NCBI GenBank assembly: GCA_025531455.1
Contig: JAMYHL010000042.1
Span: 1-64,000, forward strand
Direction: 5' to 3'
Source: Apiotrichum sp. Y4204
Lineage: Eukaryota; Basidiomycota; Tremellomycetes; Trichosporonales; Trichosporonaceae
DNA length: 64,000 nt
A model generated the notes under the pieces. It made no database searches. It saw nothing but the letters and a program-made list of their open reading frames with translations, and was not told the DNA's origin. Made by a program: the position numbers and the translations under genes. Of the stretch, positions 26,631 through 37,388 are shown piece by piece. How positions within the stretch are numbered: the stretch's first letter is position 1; each line of letters starts with the position of its first letter.

Positions 26631-27721
26631 ATGCCGAACCCCAGCCTCTCCGCCGTGCCCGCCGCCTCTGCCGCGAAGCGGAAAGCCGACGATGACGACG
26701 CCGCGTCCGATTCCGGTTCCGATGTCGTGCGTAAAGCCTGTACTGTCCTTCCCTGACGCCAGTCGATGATCAATGTCGATTTCGACTTTTACAACCTCAA
26801 CGACGATGTTGACCAGTGCGTCTGGAATATTACTCTCTGAATTGCATCAAAATTATACTCACTCTTTGTTAGGATTGCGCTCAAGCGCCTCTTGCGGCAG
26901 ACGCTGTCGCACGACGACAACCTCATCGATGTACACCCGCTGGCAGACCTGATTCTCGCCGAAGGCAAGCGGCTCGGTGCGGGCACGACGATCAAGACGG
27001 ACGGCGAGGAGAGCGATCCGTGGGGGCTCCTTGCGGCCGTGGATATCCGGAGGTGCCAGGTGAGTCGGGTGCGGGAGAGAAACAGGGCGCGAAGGAGAAG
27101 AGTCCTGGAGCGGGGTCATCCGCGGACGCCAAAGACCTTGATCATCTCTGACGGCAGACCAACCCGGCCCTCAAGCCGCTGCTCGACTACTTTCTGAGCA
27201 CGGCCCCTCCGTCCGCCATCTCCTCGGTCCTCGACGCATCCAGCACTTCCCGCCCCGCCCTCCTCTTCTCCCTTCGCCTCCTCAACCTTCCGGTACCCCT
27301 CGTCCCGCCGCTGTACAAGATGCTCGGCACGGAGCTCGCCGGCGCCGACTTTTCCCACTACCTCCTCTGGGGGCGCGGGTACAAGCTCGAGGGGGGTGAG
27401 GGCCTGACCGGTCTCGAGATGAACAGGTGAGAAAAAAGAAACACTCTTGTGACGTCTGCTGATCAAAGTGCGAAATCCAACACCAACACGAAGAAGCAAA
27501 AGTCGGGGGCGGCGCAGCTCGCGGCTGGCTCGTTTGCGTACCACCCCGAAGAGGAGCTTATTGATTCCCGCGCCGCTGCAGTCCACACGTACCCGCTCAA
27601 GACTGCGCCGCCGCGCGACGAAGAGAGCTTTGGCGTCGAGCAGTTTGGCCGCCTCGTGCTCATCGAGACGGACAAGCTTGCCGAGGCGGTCGGCGCCATG
27701 ATCGAGGCGTGTAAGCCGTAA
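26631..27721 (+). CDS. BCP1: Bcp1 / BCCIP family protein
   Basis: Five exons keep frame: 26631-26726, 26763-26815, 26873-27059, 27158-27426, 27469-27721; 285 residues, the normal family length. The acidic, Lys-containing N-terminus runs into SMINVDFDFYNLNDDVDQ, the family hallmark, then IALKRLLRQTL, DPWGLLAAVDIRR, LLFSLRLLNLPVPLVPP and SHYLLWGRGYKLEGG; near the C-terminus is SFAYHPEEELI. In yeast Bcp1 is a nuclear chaperone for ribosomal protein Rpl23/uL14 and is needed for nuclear export of the PIP kinase Mss4; the animal homologue BCCIP works in DNA repair and ribosome assembly. It is divergent from DDB1 and convergent with the transpeptidase gene (173 nt apart). Confidence 0.93.
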
Positions 27722-27894
27722 GCCGGGGAGAGGAGTGTAGTCACTGCGGATGTAGATCTGTAGATCTGCGAGGAGCCGTGGACCCATGGACCCATGGACT
27801 TATAGACCCATGGACTGGCTTGACAAGCATGCCCGACAAGGTCATGCGGCCATCTGCACTGACAACTGATTCATTCATTCTACTCTTATTGATT

Positions 27895-29871
27895 CTACAC
27901 CACGACACCTCCGGCACCGGCCCCATCGTACTTGCGCGGATCCCCCGCCGCGTCCAGGTGGGGGAAGAAGCGGATACACGACGGCGTAGACATGGATTCT
28001 AATGTCAGCCGCACCCTCACAACAAACTCACTCTCGATCCACTGCACGTTGTGGCCCCGCTTTTTCATTCCCTCGGCCTGCGCCTCGCTCCATCCCTCGA
28101 CGCGCGCGCCGCGCTCCGACCCCCGCTCGAGCACAGTAACGTCGGGAAGCACCATGTCGTGCAGCCTTGCCGCAGCGAGCGCCCCCAACGCACTGGACCC
28201 ACGGGCCAAGTGCCGCACAACCTGGACGTTGGCGCTGATGATCGTCGCGCCGCCCGCGCTCCCGCCCGCAAACGCCGGTTTGCCATCGCGCACGGCAATG
28301 TACGGACACTGCGACGACTGCGGGCGTTTCCCACCACACACTGGGATGAGTACCCAGATCCAAGTATGTAAGTGACTTTGCACGTACCGTAATTCGCCAC
28401 ACTCGGGGCGTATCCGAAATGGTTACTCTTTCCCGCGACACTAAAGTCGTCCATGCTGTCATTCAGCATGACCCCGCACGGGAGCATGATACGCGCGGCG
28501 AAGAGCTGCCCAATGGTAGTCGTAATGCTGCACACCCCGCCGTCCCCGTCCGCCGCCGTAATGTGCGATGTACCGCTGTCTTCAGGCGGAGCGGCGGGAG
28601 TCCTGAGGTCAGATGTACATAGTGCTTAGGGACGTACGCGAGGTAGAATGCCGGTTCGCGGGTCGTCTCTCTTATCTTGGCGGCGCGCTCCTTTGCCGCT
28701 CCGGGGGCAAGCCATGCGGCCTGCACACCCTCCAGGCCAGGGACGTACGCCGGGTCGCCGAGGAGCACGCGCTGGCCGTACGCGAGGCGCAGCGCCTCGA
28801 TGAGGTTGTGCGTGGCGCGGTCGCTGTCAGTTCTGGCGCTGGCGCCGTCGGTGCCATTCGCGGTGCCATTCGCGGTGCCATTCACACTCCCGTCCCCGTT
28901 CTTCTCCAGGACATCAAGCGTCCCCAGCGCACTGAGCAGGATCCCACCGCTAGCAGGCGCAGGCGGCGCGTACACCTCGTAATCCCCATATTTCCCAACC
29001 AGCGGCTCCCTCCAAATCGGCTGATATCCTGGCATCAGCAAAACAAGTAAATATTCTCTCCGACTCACCAGCAACATCCTCCATCGTCATCAGGCCCCCT
29101 TTTTCCCGTACGACGCGCACCATTTCCTCCGCGATATCACCGCCATAAAATGCCTCGGGATCAGCCGCGATCGCGCGCAGCGTCGCGGCATACCCCCTCC
29201 GACTCCATTGCTCGCCAATAGGGATAAGCACGCCATTCCGCGAAAAGGTAGCTGCGAATTCGGGATCCGAAGCGAGCCACGATCCCCGGATCTCCGGCGC
29301 GTGGGGACACTCGAGGGAGAGATACTGCCGTCAACCCCAGTATTTATATATCCTCACATCATAGAGATCCTTGCCCATCGGCATACCCTCCGCCAACGCG
29401 ATAACTTCTCCAAAGAGGGCGCGCCACGGCAGCTTTCCGTGCTTTTTATGGAGGGCCGCAAACCCCCGGATTTCCCCGGGGACGCCGACGGCCGCGCCCC
29501 CGTGCGACGTGTCCGCCGTCAAGTAGAATTCGGCGGTGGACGCAGCCTGCAATTAGTACTTGTGTTTGGTTTTTGCTCACTGGAGCGGTCACGCGGAAAT
29601 CTAGCGTCTCCACCGTATCGTTTGTTCGCACGACGGCAAAGCCGCCGCCGCCGATGCAGCTGTGGTATGGGTTCAGCGTGCCGACTGCCAGGGCGGTGGC
29701 GATGCATGCGTCGACGGCGTTGCCGCCTGCTTGGAGGAGGCGCGCGCCGAGCGCTGAGGCGAGGTGGTGTTCGGAGGCTATGGCGCCGGGCATCTTGTCA
29801 AGCTGTAAGTGGGTGAACGGGTTCTGTTCGTGTTCGTGGTGAGGCTTTATCTCCTGCGCGGTCAACAGCAT
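27895..29871 (-). CDS. GGT: Gamma-glutamyltransferase (glutathione hydrolase)
   Basis: Seven exons keep frame: 29871-29581, 29546-29358, 29324-29069, 29028-28638, 28602-28388, 28340-28032, 27998-27895; 584 residues. Early motifs: GAIASEHHLASALG, LLQAGGNAVDACIA, NPYHSCIGGGGFAVVR. The small subunit begins at the catalytic threonine in SGTSHITAAD (about T387), the site of autocleavage. GDGGVCSITTTI, DFSVAGKSNHFG and CGGKRPQSSQCP complete the active-site and lid regions. The enzyme cleaves the gamma-glutamyl bond of glutathione and related compounds. No signal peptide or membrane anchor precedes the domain, unlike many secreted or vacuolar homologues. I chose the ATG at 29871; the frame is open further upstream but only from a GTG. 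Confidence 0.92.
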
Positions 29872-30156
29872 GGCTGCCGTCGCTTGACGTCCTGCCGGAC
29901 AAGGCCGATGGCTGGGGCGCCGCCTCCACCCAGCCGTCGCTTCACGCGTTGCGTATCCATTCGTGTCCACAATTCCCGCCGGCCAGGTCTCTCCATGCAC
30001 CACAATTCATTATACACTATTGCTACATATACTACCTGTACTATTTGCCTGTCTAAGAGTGTGACATTATCCGCAGGATCTATCTAGGCGGGAAGCTGCT
30101 GTAATGTTCTCGGGGGTGTCGCGGGTCGTAATGATCGTGAGTGGGTTGGGTACTTT

Positions 30157-32856
30157 TTAGTGCCGCACGTATGGGTCGTCCATGGTGTGGACGACGGCGA
30201 GCTGCTCCTCTGCGGGCTGGACCGAGGTGGTGGGCCCAACAATGTGCTCGCGCGTGGCATGAATGCGCGCCGTTGTGCGACGGGATGAGGACGCACGGCG
30301 GCGGTGCACAGGCTGCCGGCTAGAAGGCATGATGGGACCAGCAAGGACGGGGAGCGGCGCAGACACGGGCTCGTAGCGGACGGGGTTACGGGGCGGGGTG
30401 GTATCGCGGGGAGTTGGAATGGACGGCTCGCTGGCAGAGACAATGCTAGGCGGGGAGAGGGTTACAGCGAAGCGACTCAGGCCAGCGGGGCCGTGGAATG
30501 ACGAACCAGACTCTGACGAGTCAGAGTCGGTGTCCTGCTCGACATGGGAGGTCATCGGGTCCGACCTGTGGCGGTCGGTGAAGCGCCGCTTGCCGGTTCC
30601 AGGGCCGAGCAGCGATCCCGGGTCGCAGAAGCTGTTGTCGACGGTGCGCGTCTGGCCGAGTTCGGAGAATTCCGAGTAGGTGGAGACATCACGGCTGAGC
30701 GGCTCAGAGTCCTGGTCATTGTGGCGCTCCTGTGGCCGGTTTCCGGGGAACCCGAGGGGCTGGGGGCGAGTCGGGCTGCTACCGACCGGCGTGGGGGTCG
30801 TGGCGCCATCACGCGGGGTGGAACCGCCACGACGGCGGGGCTCGTCAGTGAGCGGAGAGCCGAGGGACTGGAAGGTGGTCGTGGAGGGCATCAGCGGTGG
30901 GAGGTACTGGTCCTCGTCCGACCAATGGAAAGACCGCGGCGACTCCCATGATTCAAGCGAGTCGACGCCAAGCGAGTCGCCGCTTGCGGGAGAGCGGCTC
31001 ATGCCGGGGTCGGTGGGCGGGACGGGGTCGACCGGGGTCACGGGGGTCTTGGGCGCCTCAGGGACAACAGTGGACGCAGAGTTGACGCTCACAGCGCGGG
31101 CCCCGTTCTGTGCGCGCTCCAGGTTGGTCCACGACATGAGGTCCTCCTTTGTGTTCGCCGCATCGTCAACATTGCCAAAGAGGCCCTTGATGGTATTAAA
31201 GCGCTGCGGGGAGGAGTCATCGGCAACAGAGGCCTTGAGATTCGACTTCAATGTGTTCGGGGTGCCCGCGACGGTCTCTGAGGCGGTGGACTTGCAGGGT
31301 GACCTTGTGTCCGCGCGCTTGAGTGTCGCAGGACGGCCATTGCGACGGCCCTCGAAGCCGGTTATGCTGTTGCGCGGGGTAGGCGTCTCCTCCATCTTCT
31401 CGTCCACCGGCTTGGAGCGCTTGACGTGGCGGCGGCGGCAGCAGCAGAGGAGAAGGAGCAGCAGCAGCAGCAAAAAACCACCAACACCGACGCAAACGCC
31501 GATAATGATCTTCTTCTTGTTGTCCTTCTTGCCCCCTTCGAGAGAGCCTTGCGGAACAGGCGTCGGTTCCCCCTTTGGTGGCTGCACGGCTCCGGCGATA
31601 GCCATGTCCATCGTGGCGTCCCCGCTGACACCATTCTGGGTGCCCATGAAGGCGACGTGGATGCTGTTGTAGGAGATATTGGCCGGGGGTGTGCCAACGA
31701 GGGTATAATTCTCCGGGTAATACACAAGCCACGCCGCCGCCTCTGGCGGGACGACGGTGGCGTTGATGGACGCCCCTTTGTTGCGCAGGTAGGGCTCGAT
31801 GTTGTAAGCAAAGGTTTCGAGCTGCGTGGTTGTGCCGTTTGGCAAATTGTTGGTAGTAAAGTAGTATGGTACAATGTTGAGGTTGAGGAGGGTGGATGTG
31901 ATGATAGTGTCCGAGGTGTTGGTGGAGGCGAGGACCACCGGAATGGTGAGCGGGGCAACGGTGCCGTTCTCCCACGATGTGGGGACGGTGCCAGTGATGG
32001 TATCCGTATTGTTGTTAAAGGAGAGCCACGGGGTATTGGCCAGGTCAGCTCCGACGACAAAATCTGTCGTTCTTGCGGGGCGACCCCCGATGGTCACCCT
32101 TGAGGTGTCAATCTTGTAGTTGACCTTGCTAAAGGCCATGGTGTTGAGGGTCGGTAGCTCTTGGTTCAGTTCCACGGCGTCGCCATTGCCGACAGACAGC
32201 ACAAAGCTGGTCTGCGCCGCGGAATACCCCCAGATGTCGCTCGCAGACACCACGATGGGGTATGACCCCGGGGAAGCCGGTGCGATGCCGTTGAAGGTAA
32301 AGGTCGTGTTCGAAAAGGAGAGCCACCGGGGGAGGGACGTGCTGCCGCGCACGTACGACGAAAGGTAGAGTCGCGAGTCGGAGCTAAAGGTGTCGCTGCT
32401 CCAGCCTAGAGAAAAGGACCACCCGGTTGGGACCGTTATTGCTTGCCCGTTCGGCGTCGGCTCTACGCTCGAGAACTGGCGCACGTCGGGATCCGCTATC
32501 TGCTGTGCGAAGCTGAGGTTCACCACCGGCGCAGGATTGCTCGAAACCACCAGCGTGACACTCGCGTTGGTCGTCCCACTTGCGTCGTGGGCGGACACGG
32601 TGACATTCACAGAGCCGACATCAGCCGGGAGTGGGGTGCCGGTGAATGCTGTCTGTGCGGCGGAAAAGTGCAGCCATGATGGGAGGTCGGCCGCGGTGTA
32701 CGTCATGTTCTCGCCGCGAAAGGTATCTGGCAGCAGGTCGAACACATACGGCGTGCCGACGCGGGCCACAGGTGGGTGCTGATCGGCGAGCGGAATGACG
32801 ATGCTCGGGGCCGCCGCTGTGAGGCCGGCCGCGGCGAGCGCGAAGAGGACGCGCAT
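30157..32856 (-). CDS. AXL2: Axl2-like single-pass membrane polarity protein with cadherin-like domains
   Basis: One uninterrupted 899-residue frame. MRVLFALAAAGLTAAAP is a signal peptide, and the ATG at 32856 places it exactly N-terminal. The ectodomain carries repeated cadherin-like (CADG/dystroglycan-type) modules, seen as PSWLHF...FTGTP, PRWLSF...FNGIAP and TPWLSF...ITGTVP, each ending in a Val/Ala-rich strand. N-glycosylation sequons are frequent. A transmembrane segment near residues 450-475 (IIIGVCVGVGGFLLLLLLLL) is followed by CCCRRRHVKR and a long Ser/Pro-rich cytoplasmic tail. Fungal Axl2/Bud10 marks sites of polarised growth. The lack of introns is notable beside its intron-rich neighbours. 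Confidence 0.88.
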   Translation of the reverse strand: MRVLFALAAAGLTAAAPSIVIPLADQHPPVARVGTPYVFDLLPDTFRGENMTYTAADLPSWLHFSAAQTAFTGTPLPADVGSVNVTVSAHDASGTTNASVTLVVSSNPAPVVNLSFAQQIADPDVRQFSSVEPTPNGQAITVPTGWSFSLGWSSDTFSSDSRLYLSSYVRGSTSLPRWLSFSNTTFTFNGIAPASPGSYPIVVSASDIWGYSAAQTSFVLSVGNGDAVELNQELPTLNTMAFSKVNYKIDTSRVTIGGRPARTTDFVVGADLANTPWLSFNNNTDTITGTVPTSWENGTVAPLTIPVVLASTNTSDTIITSTLLNLNIVPYYFTTNNLPNGTTTQLETFAYNIEPYLRNKGASINATVVPPEAAAWLVYYPENYTLVGTPPANISYNSIHVAFMGTQNGVSGDATMDMAIAGAVQPPKGEPTPVPQGSLEGGKKDNKKKIIIGVCVGVGGFLLLLLLLLLCCCRRRHVKRSKPVDEKMEETPTPRNSITGFEGRRNGRPATLKRADTRSPCKSTASETVAGTPNTLKSNLKASVADDSSPQRFNTIKGLFGNVDDAANTKEDLMSWTNLERAQNGARAVSVNSASTVVPEAPKTPVTPVDPVPPTDPGMSRSPASGDSLGVDSLESWESPRSFHWSDEDQYLPPLMPSTTTFQSLGSPLTDEPRRRGGSTPRDGATTPTPVGSSPTRPQPLGFPGNRPQERHNDQDSEPLSRDVSTYSEFSELGQTRTVDNSFCDPGSLLGPGTGKRRFTDRHRSDPMTSHVEQDTDSDSSESGSSFHGPAGLSRFAVTLSPPSIVSASEPSIPTPRDTTPPRNPVRYEPVSAPLPVLAGPIMPSSRQPVHRRRASSSRRTTARIHATREHIVGPTTSVQPAEEQLAVVHTMDDPYVRH

Positions 32857-35800
32857 GGCGTCTGGCGTGAGCGTGAGGGGTTTGGAATGCACACCTTAGT
32901 TGAGAGTAGTAATGTTGAACAGACGAGTGAAGGGCACCGAGAACAGGACGGGGACAGACAAGGGACCGAGACGACACGGGACGATGACGGACACGAGACG
33001 GATAAGAGCCTAGCTGGCGACTGGAACAGTGAACCGAGAACCGAGACCGACAGGAAAGAGAGTCCGTATTTTGCGTATTTGACAGTGAATGAGTGTGTTG
33101 ACAAGCGACTGATCGCAAACAGCGCGAGTGCAAACTCGACCGCGAGCGCGAGCGAGGTACAAGCGATTGGGCGAGTGGAAGCGAGGATCTAGAGGAACGA
33201 GGGTGGGTGGGTAAGAGAGTGTACTGGTTGAGGAACTGGTAGAGGAACGGTGCGGAATAGGCTCCAGGAGACGGAGGGAAGGGGGAGGGAGGAGGTGTAC
33301 GGCAGGGGTGGAGATGTGCGGGTGAACAAGGAACAGCTGACCGGCAGATAACGAGAATGAGCGAAAGGGAGAGGGAGTAAGGAGATCGGGAGTTTGAGAA
33401 GTCACCCCTGGCGACAAGAGACGAGGTATGGACAAGCAGAGAGAATGGGTTGATGGGGAAGAGAGAAGAAGAGATAGCGAGGGAGATATGAAAGTGAGCT
33501 GCTCGCCCTCGACGTGCTTCTCGATGCTCGCTGTCACTGAAAGTCGTACTGAGTAGCTCATGTAGCGCGTGTAGCCGCGGTAGCCTCTCTGCTTTGGCTG
33601 GTCTGGAACCGGTGCCCTCCTTTGTGCCATCATTTTTTGCTATCATCCTCTCCTCTTCCTCCTTCGATCCCTCTCTCTCTTCATCCTCATCAGAGCGACA
33701 TTGTCTCCATTCCAGGGCGAGCAGCAGAAGCCAAAGGGCCCAAAGGGTCCAAAAGGACCTGATCTCTTGTCTCTTCCAGTCTCCTGTGGCTGCAGTAAAT
33801 CCCCATTATACACCCCGCAGATCCTCCGGCAGTCCGGGATCCCTGCTCCATTACAGTTGATGGGCGCTGCACCGTAAATTAGCGCCCGAGCCGAGAACTC
33901 CAAAGGGCCCAAATGGCGAGCACTCACTCCCCGACCTTGACTCCCCCTTGCCGCGCTGCGAGAGGGGAGAAGGGGGAGAGAGGGGGAGGGGAGGACGTCG
34001 CGTGTCCAGGAGCTAGGAAGCTATATGCTATGCGCTATAAAGAGGCCAAGAGGACTGCGCGGGTGCTCTCGCTTTTTTCAAAACGCTGCCTTGCTGACTG
34101 CTGCAGATGCTGCTGCTAATCAAAAAAGCGTCCCTGTCCAAACCCTTTCTTGCCCCGTGCCTGGCCGTGGCGCCCTACGCGTCTCGTAACTTGTCCATCC
34201 TCGGGTCCACGCCCTTTGGCTCCCCTGCCGCTCTCTCCCGGCATCGGTACGCGTCAGACTCTCGGGTCGTTGACGGCACTTCGGCAGCTCTGAAACGAAA
34301 ACGGCGTGGCATCATCGTGGAGCGCGAACCGCAGGTGTATGAGAATATTGAATGCGGGACTATAGCATCTGGTGACTACAGCGACAACGCATCAAGTGTA
34401 GTCACGATCATCACGCACCCCGAGAAAATTTCCAGCGCACAGACGCGCACGGGCATCCGCGGGGCGCAGTGCCCTTGTGCCGAGCACATGAATAGCAGAT
34501 ATTGGGGATACAGGAATCAGAGAGGATTGCAGGATCCACAGGATCCACAGGATCTTACAGGGTCCGAGCGCGTCGTGCACCTCGGGGATCAATGCGACTG
34601 AATGGGTGCTTCTTTGGCTTCTAATTGCCGGGAATACGCGCTAACAGCCAACAGCTGGCCAGCTGAGAGTCTAATAGGCCAAAACGGAGGACTAGCCCAC
34701 TGAATCCCACTGGCCTCTCCGGATCTCCGGGCTTCTCCGTGCTATTCATGCTTCTGTGCTTCTGGCGCGCCGGAGCGCGTGGACCCAAGGACTCAATTGC
34801 ATCTTTGTGGCGTTCAGCCAGTGAGACCTGTGGCGCCGTGGCGCTGTGGCGCTAGACGCGTCGCCCGAGGGCCGAGGACCGAGCATAGAGCACGAAAGCT
34901 AGAGCCGTCGGAGATGCGATGCCATCGCGGTGCGACGCGGATAAGGACCTCTGATCTTCTGAGCTGCATCTGTGTGGCTTCCAGGAACTGCAGGAACGCG
35001 ATCGCGTCGTGAAGGCGTCTGCCGCGCAACCAATCCGCGGTGGAGCTGGGTCGAGATACGGCGCGCGCCCACCGCCCAGCTCGCGCCGCTCGGGGTGTGG
35101 CTGGCAATACTGGATTCCGAGCAACTTGACAGCTCCCAGCACCCAATGAACAGCCGGTACGAGGGAGAAGCGCGAAGCTCGAAGCTCGAAGACTGCGCGT
35201 ATCCTGCTGCTTTCCTGGTGCGCGCGCGGTGCGCAGGGCGCGCAGGGCCAGACAACGCAAGCAAGCGTATGCGAAATGCAGGGCCGGTGGGTAGTGAGAT
35301 GGCAAGTCCAGGATCAGGACGCGTTGATGGGGGTGGACATGAGCGGGCTAGCTGCGAGGAGCTAGTCTCTCATGTCTACATTACGGCCGATCAGCCGACC
35401 CAGAGTATGGAAGCTGCGTTCGAGGCTGGACGCTCAAACCCGGGACTCGCGCCCACTTCCCACTGCCGGAGCTAGCGACATGAGCAACTGATGTCCATTG
35501 TTCATTGAGAATATGGGGTTTCCAGGTCGTGGGCGTGCACCCCACTCAAAGCGGAAGGTGGCCGCCGCTGAAGGCGCACGAGAAGGGATACTGAATGCTC
35601 GTGCGTGGGAGCGCCGCGGCGCGACGTGGCGGAGAACCGAGCGTGCGAGCCGCGAGGGGGCGCCTTGTGGGCAGTGGTGTACTCTGCGCCTCTGGGCGGT
35701 CAAAGGCCTCGGTTTGGGGGGTGTCGCGATATGGGTGGGAGCATGGGAGACGGAGTGCCGCGAGGCAGACCCGGACCACTGTGCGGTAAAGCCTTTTGCA

Positions 35801-36534
35801 ATTCTGCCCGCCGCGAGCCTCGCCCCCAAGTCGAGACTCTCGGATGGCTCCATTGGAAGTTTCCACTCGAGCCGTTCACACGCTCGATCACAGCAAGCTC
35901 AAGCATCACTTGAACTCTGTCATTATCATTACATTATGCCACTCCCGCAGATAGATTACACGAGGCACGCCCGCAAGCTCCAGCGGCCCCGGCCTTGGTG
36001 GCTCCCTCATCTACTCATATCCGCGTGTTTGGTCTCTGCTCGATCCTCAAGGCCTCAAGTCTCCTGTCGTCATGTTCATTCACATGCTCATCTTGATTGG
36101 CCTCGAGTGTATGTTTGCACTACTCATGTTTGTTTATATTATTATTGCATCTCTGGTGGCAGGCAGGAACGAGATCGGGCCCGCAGGCCGCAGGCACTGG
36201 TCCCGAGGGATTGATGTCGGGGATCATCAGTATGATATGCCGAGATACGAGACCACGCGAGAGTTGCGAGATTGGGCTGTTGAAACCATTGGGATCCGAG
36301 AGCACTTCTGGAGGTTTGAGATGCTTGAGACAATTGAGATGAATGCTGACAGACAACACCCTCATGTCCGTCACCTTGCCCCTCGCTATCGTCCCGGAAA
36401 CCACTACTGTCTCCAACCCCTTTTCCATCCACAGGGCCCATCCACCCAACTTCCGAATACATCCCCACCACGCGCCATCTGATGTCCGCCGGGTTCCTCG
36501 CATGCCGGCATCGAAACGGTGGAGTCTGGGGGAC
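32857..36534. other. AXL2 leader and gene-poor DNA
   Basis: About 750 nt next to AXL2 are pyrimidine-rich on its coding strand. Further right, a 164-residue + frame (34107-34601) and a 238-residue + frame (35498-36214) are open but show no domain, and their composition resembles the surrounding sequence. GGATCCACA triplicates occur near 34535-34555 and GCTCGAAG repeats near 35170-35200. Confidence 0.45.
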
Positions 36535-36540
36535 TAGGAG

Positions 36541-36714
36541 CTATGTAGGAGAATTAGAAACGGGATATAGGGAAATGGGATCGACGACGCGGGACGAGGG
36601 ACTTTCACTCGTGTCAGCTGATGAAGCGCGACTGAAACATGGACAAGTTCGACGTGGCGGCCAGCCGATGTCGTTTCGCACATAGCTCGTCATGGCCTGC
36701 ACCAGCTCTTGAGA
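36541..36714 (-). pseudogene. Truncated copy of the 37.4-38.8 kb gene
   Basis: On the minus strand ELVQAMTSYVRNDIG followed by CATCAGCTGACACGAGTGAA matches, at DNA level, the segment of the larger gene coding RLVRAMTTYLQSYIG and CATCAGCTCACACGAGTCAA. The copy is joined directly to R1 (36715 on), whose minus-strand TATATAAA lies just upstream, so most of the gene between its 5' region and this segment is deleted. It ends in a segment (36527-36620) repeated at 37157-37245. Confidence 0.6.
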
Positions 36715-37150
36715 CAAAGTTGAGTACATGAGCGATAGAGACATAGAAAGATGCTATGGAACTGTTTATATAGTAGCTAGGATGTACATGTACTGTACAG
36801 AATAGTCCGGACGGGTGAAACGGGTTGACTAGCCAAGGCTCTGATGGTTGCGAGGAATTGGCAGTTAACTTCTGATGGTTGCAAGGAGTTGGCAGTTAAT
36901 CCAGAACAAAGTTCGGGGTTAATCATACACACTCAAATCACCACCATAGACAACCTGTTTGTAAACGGTTCTGCACTGCTCAAAACTTCACCGATACTAG
37001 CCAAACTTCTGTCAATAGTACTAGACATGCATGAGTGCATGCATGCGAAGTTTTGTTGCATATGGTGTAGTTTTGGTTGAGCAGCACCGGCTCAAGATTA
37101 ACCCGGAACAAAGTTCCGGGCTATTTTTCGGTCTCGCAACCGTCGACATG
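36715..37150 (-). repeat. R1 repeat, copy a (promoter-like, minus strand)
   Basis: About 430 nt closely matching 47915-48310: shared words include TTGAGTACATGAGCGATAGAG, AACTGTTTATATAGTAGCTAGG, ACGGGTGAAACGGGTTGACTAGCCA, TGCATGAGTGCATGCATGCGAAG and the hairpin at 37102-37120. Read on the minus strand it carries TATATAAACAG followed ~45 nt later by TCGCTCATGTACTCAACTT, and it lies immediately upstream of a minus-strand gene fragment. That suggests the promoter or 5' end of a mobile element. Copy a has an internal duplication (CTGATGGTTGC...TTGGCAGTTAA twice). Confidence 0.85.
37102..37120. repeat. Perfect hairpin CCCGGAACAAAGTTCCGGG
   Basis: Eight-base-pair stem with an AAA loop inside R1 copy a. 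The same 19 bases recur at 48061-48079 and 48262-48280; a degraded version (CCAGAACAAAGTTCGGGG) is at 36901. It could be a protein-binding palindrome of the element. Confidence 0.85.
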
Positions 37151-37156
37151 TCGACT

Positions 37157-37245
37157 TGGGAGACTAGGAGCTAGGAGAATTAGAAACGGGATATAGGGGA
37201 ATGGGATCGACGACGAGGGACGAGGGACTTTCACTCGTCTCAGTT
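37157..37245. repeat. Second copy of the 36527-36620 segment
   Basis: ACTAGGAGCTAGGAGAATTAG, AACGGGATATAGGGGAATGGG and GACGAGGGACTTTCACTCGT repeat the S1 segment at 36527-36620 with few differences. Segment and R1 therefore alternate (S1-R1-S1), as left by tandem insertion or recombination of element copies. Confidence 0.8.
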
Positions 37246-37388
37246 GTGTTGAACGATGGTTATAAGTACGATGCATAAAGGGTGACGAGCGAAGAATAAA
37301 GCTCATATAGAGATAAATGAGTGTGGTGTTTAACGGTGCGAGCGACGGTGCGAGCCAGCGAACGAGCGACGGCAGAAGCGGACTGCTT

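Noticed and set aside
29872..30003. Longer N-terminus for the transpeptidase
   Set aside because: The upstream frame has only a GTG and an Arg/Gly-rich, unprotein-like translation; the first ATG is at 29871.
32857..32892. Upstream start for AXL2
   Set aside because: The upstream codon is GTG, and using it would bury the signal peptide that begins at the ATG 32856.
34107..34601. 164-codon + frame
   Set aside because: No homologue-like features; its C-terminal part is built on GGATCCACA repeats. Left unannotated as a gene.
35498..36214. 238-codon + frame
   Set aside because: Composition matches surrounding sequence and there is no domain; other frames are open as well.
37102..37120. Rho-independent terminator
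   Set aside because: The hairpin is followed by CTATTTTT, but this is nuclear fungal DNA and the motif recurs inside a dispersed repeat, so a bacterial-type terminator is not meaningful.
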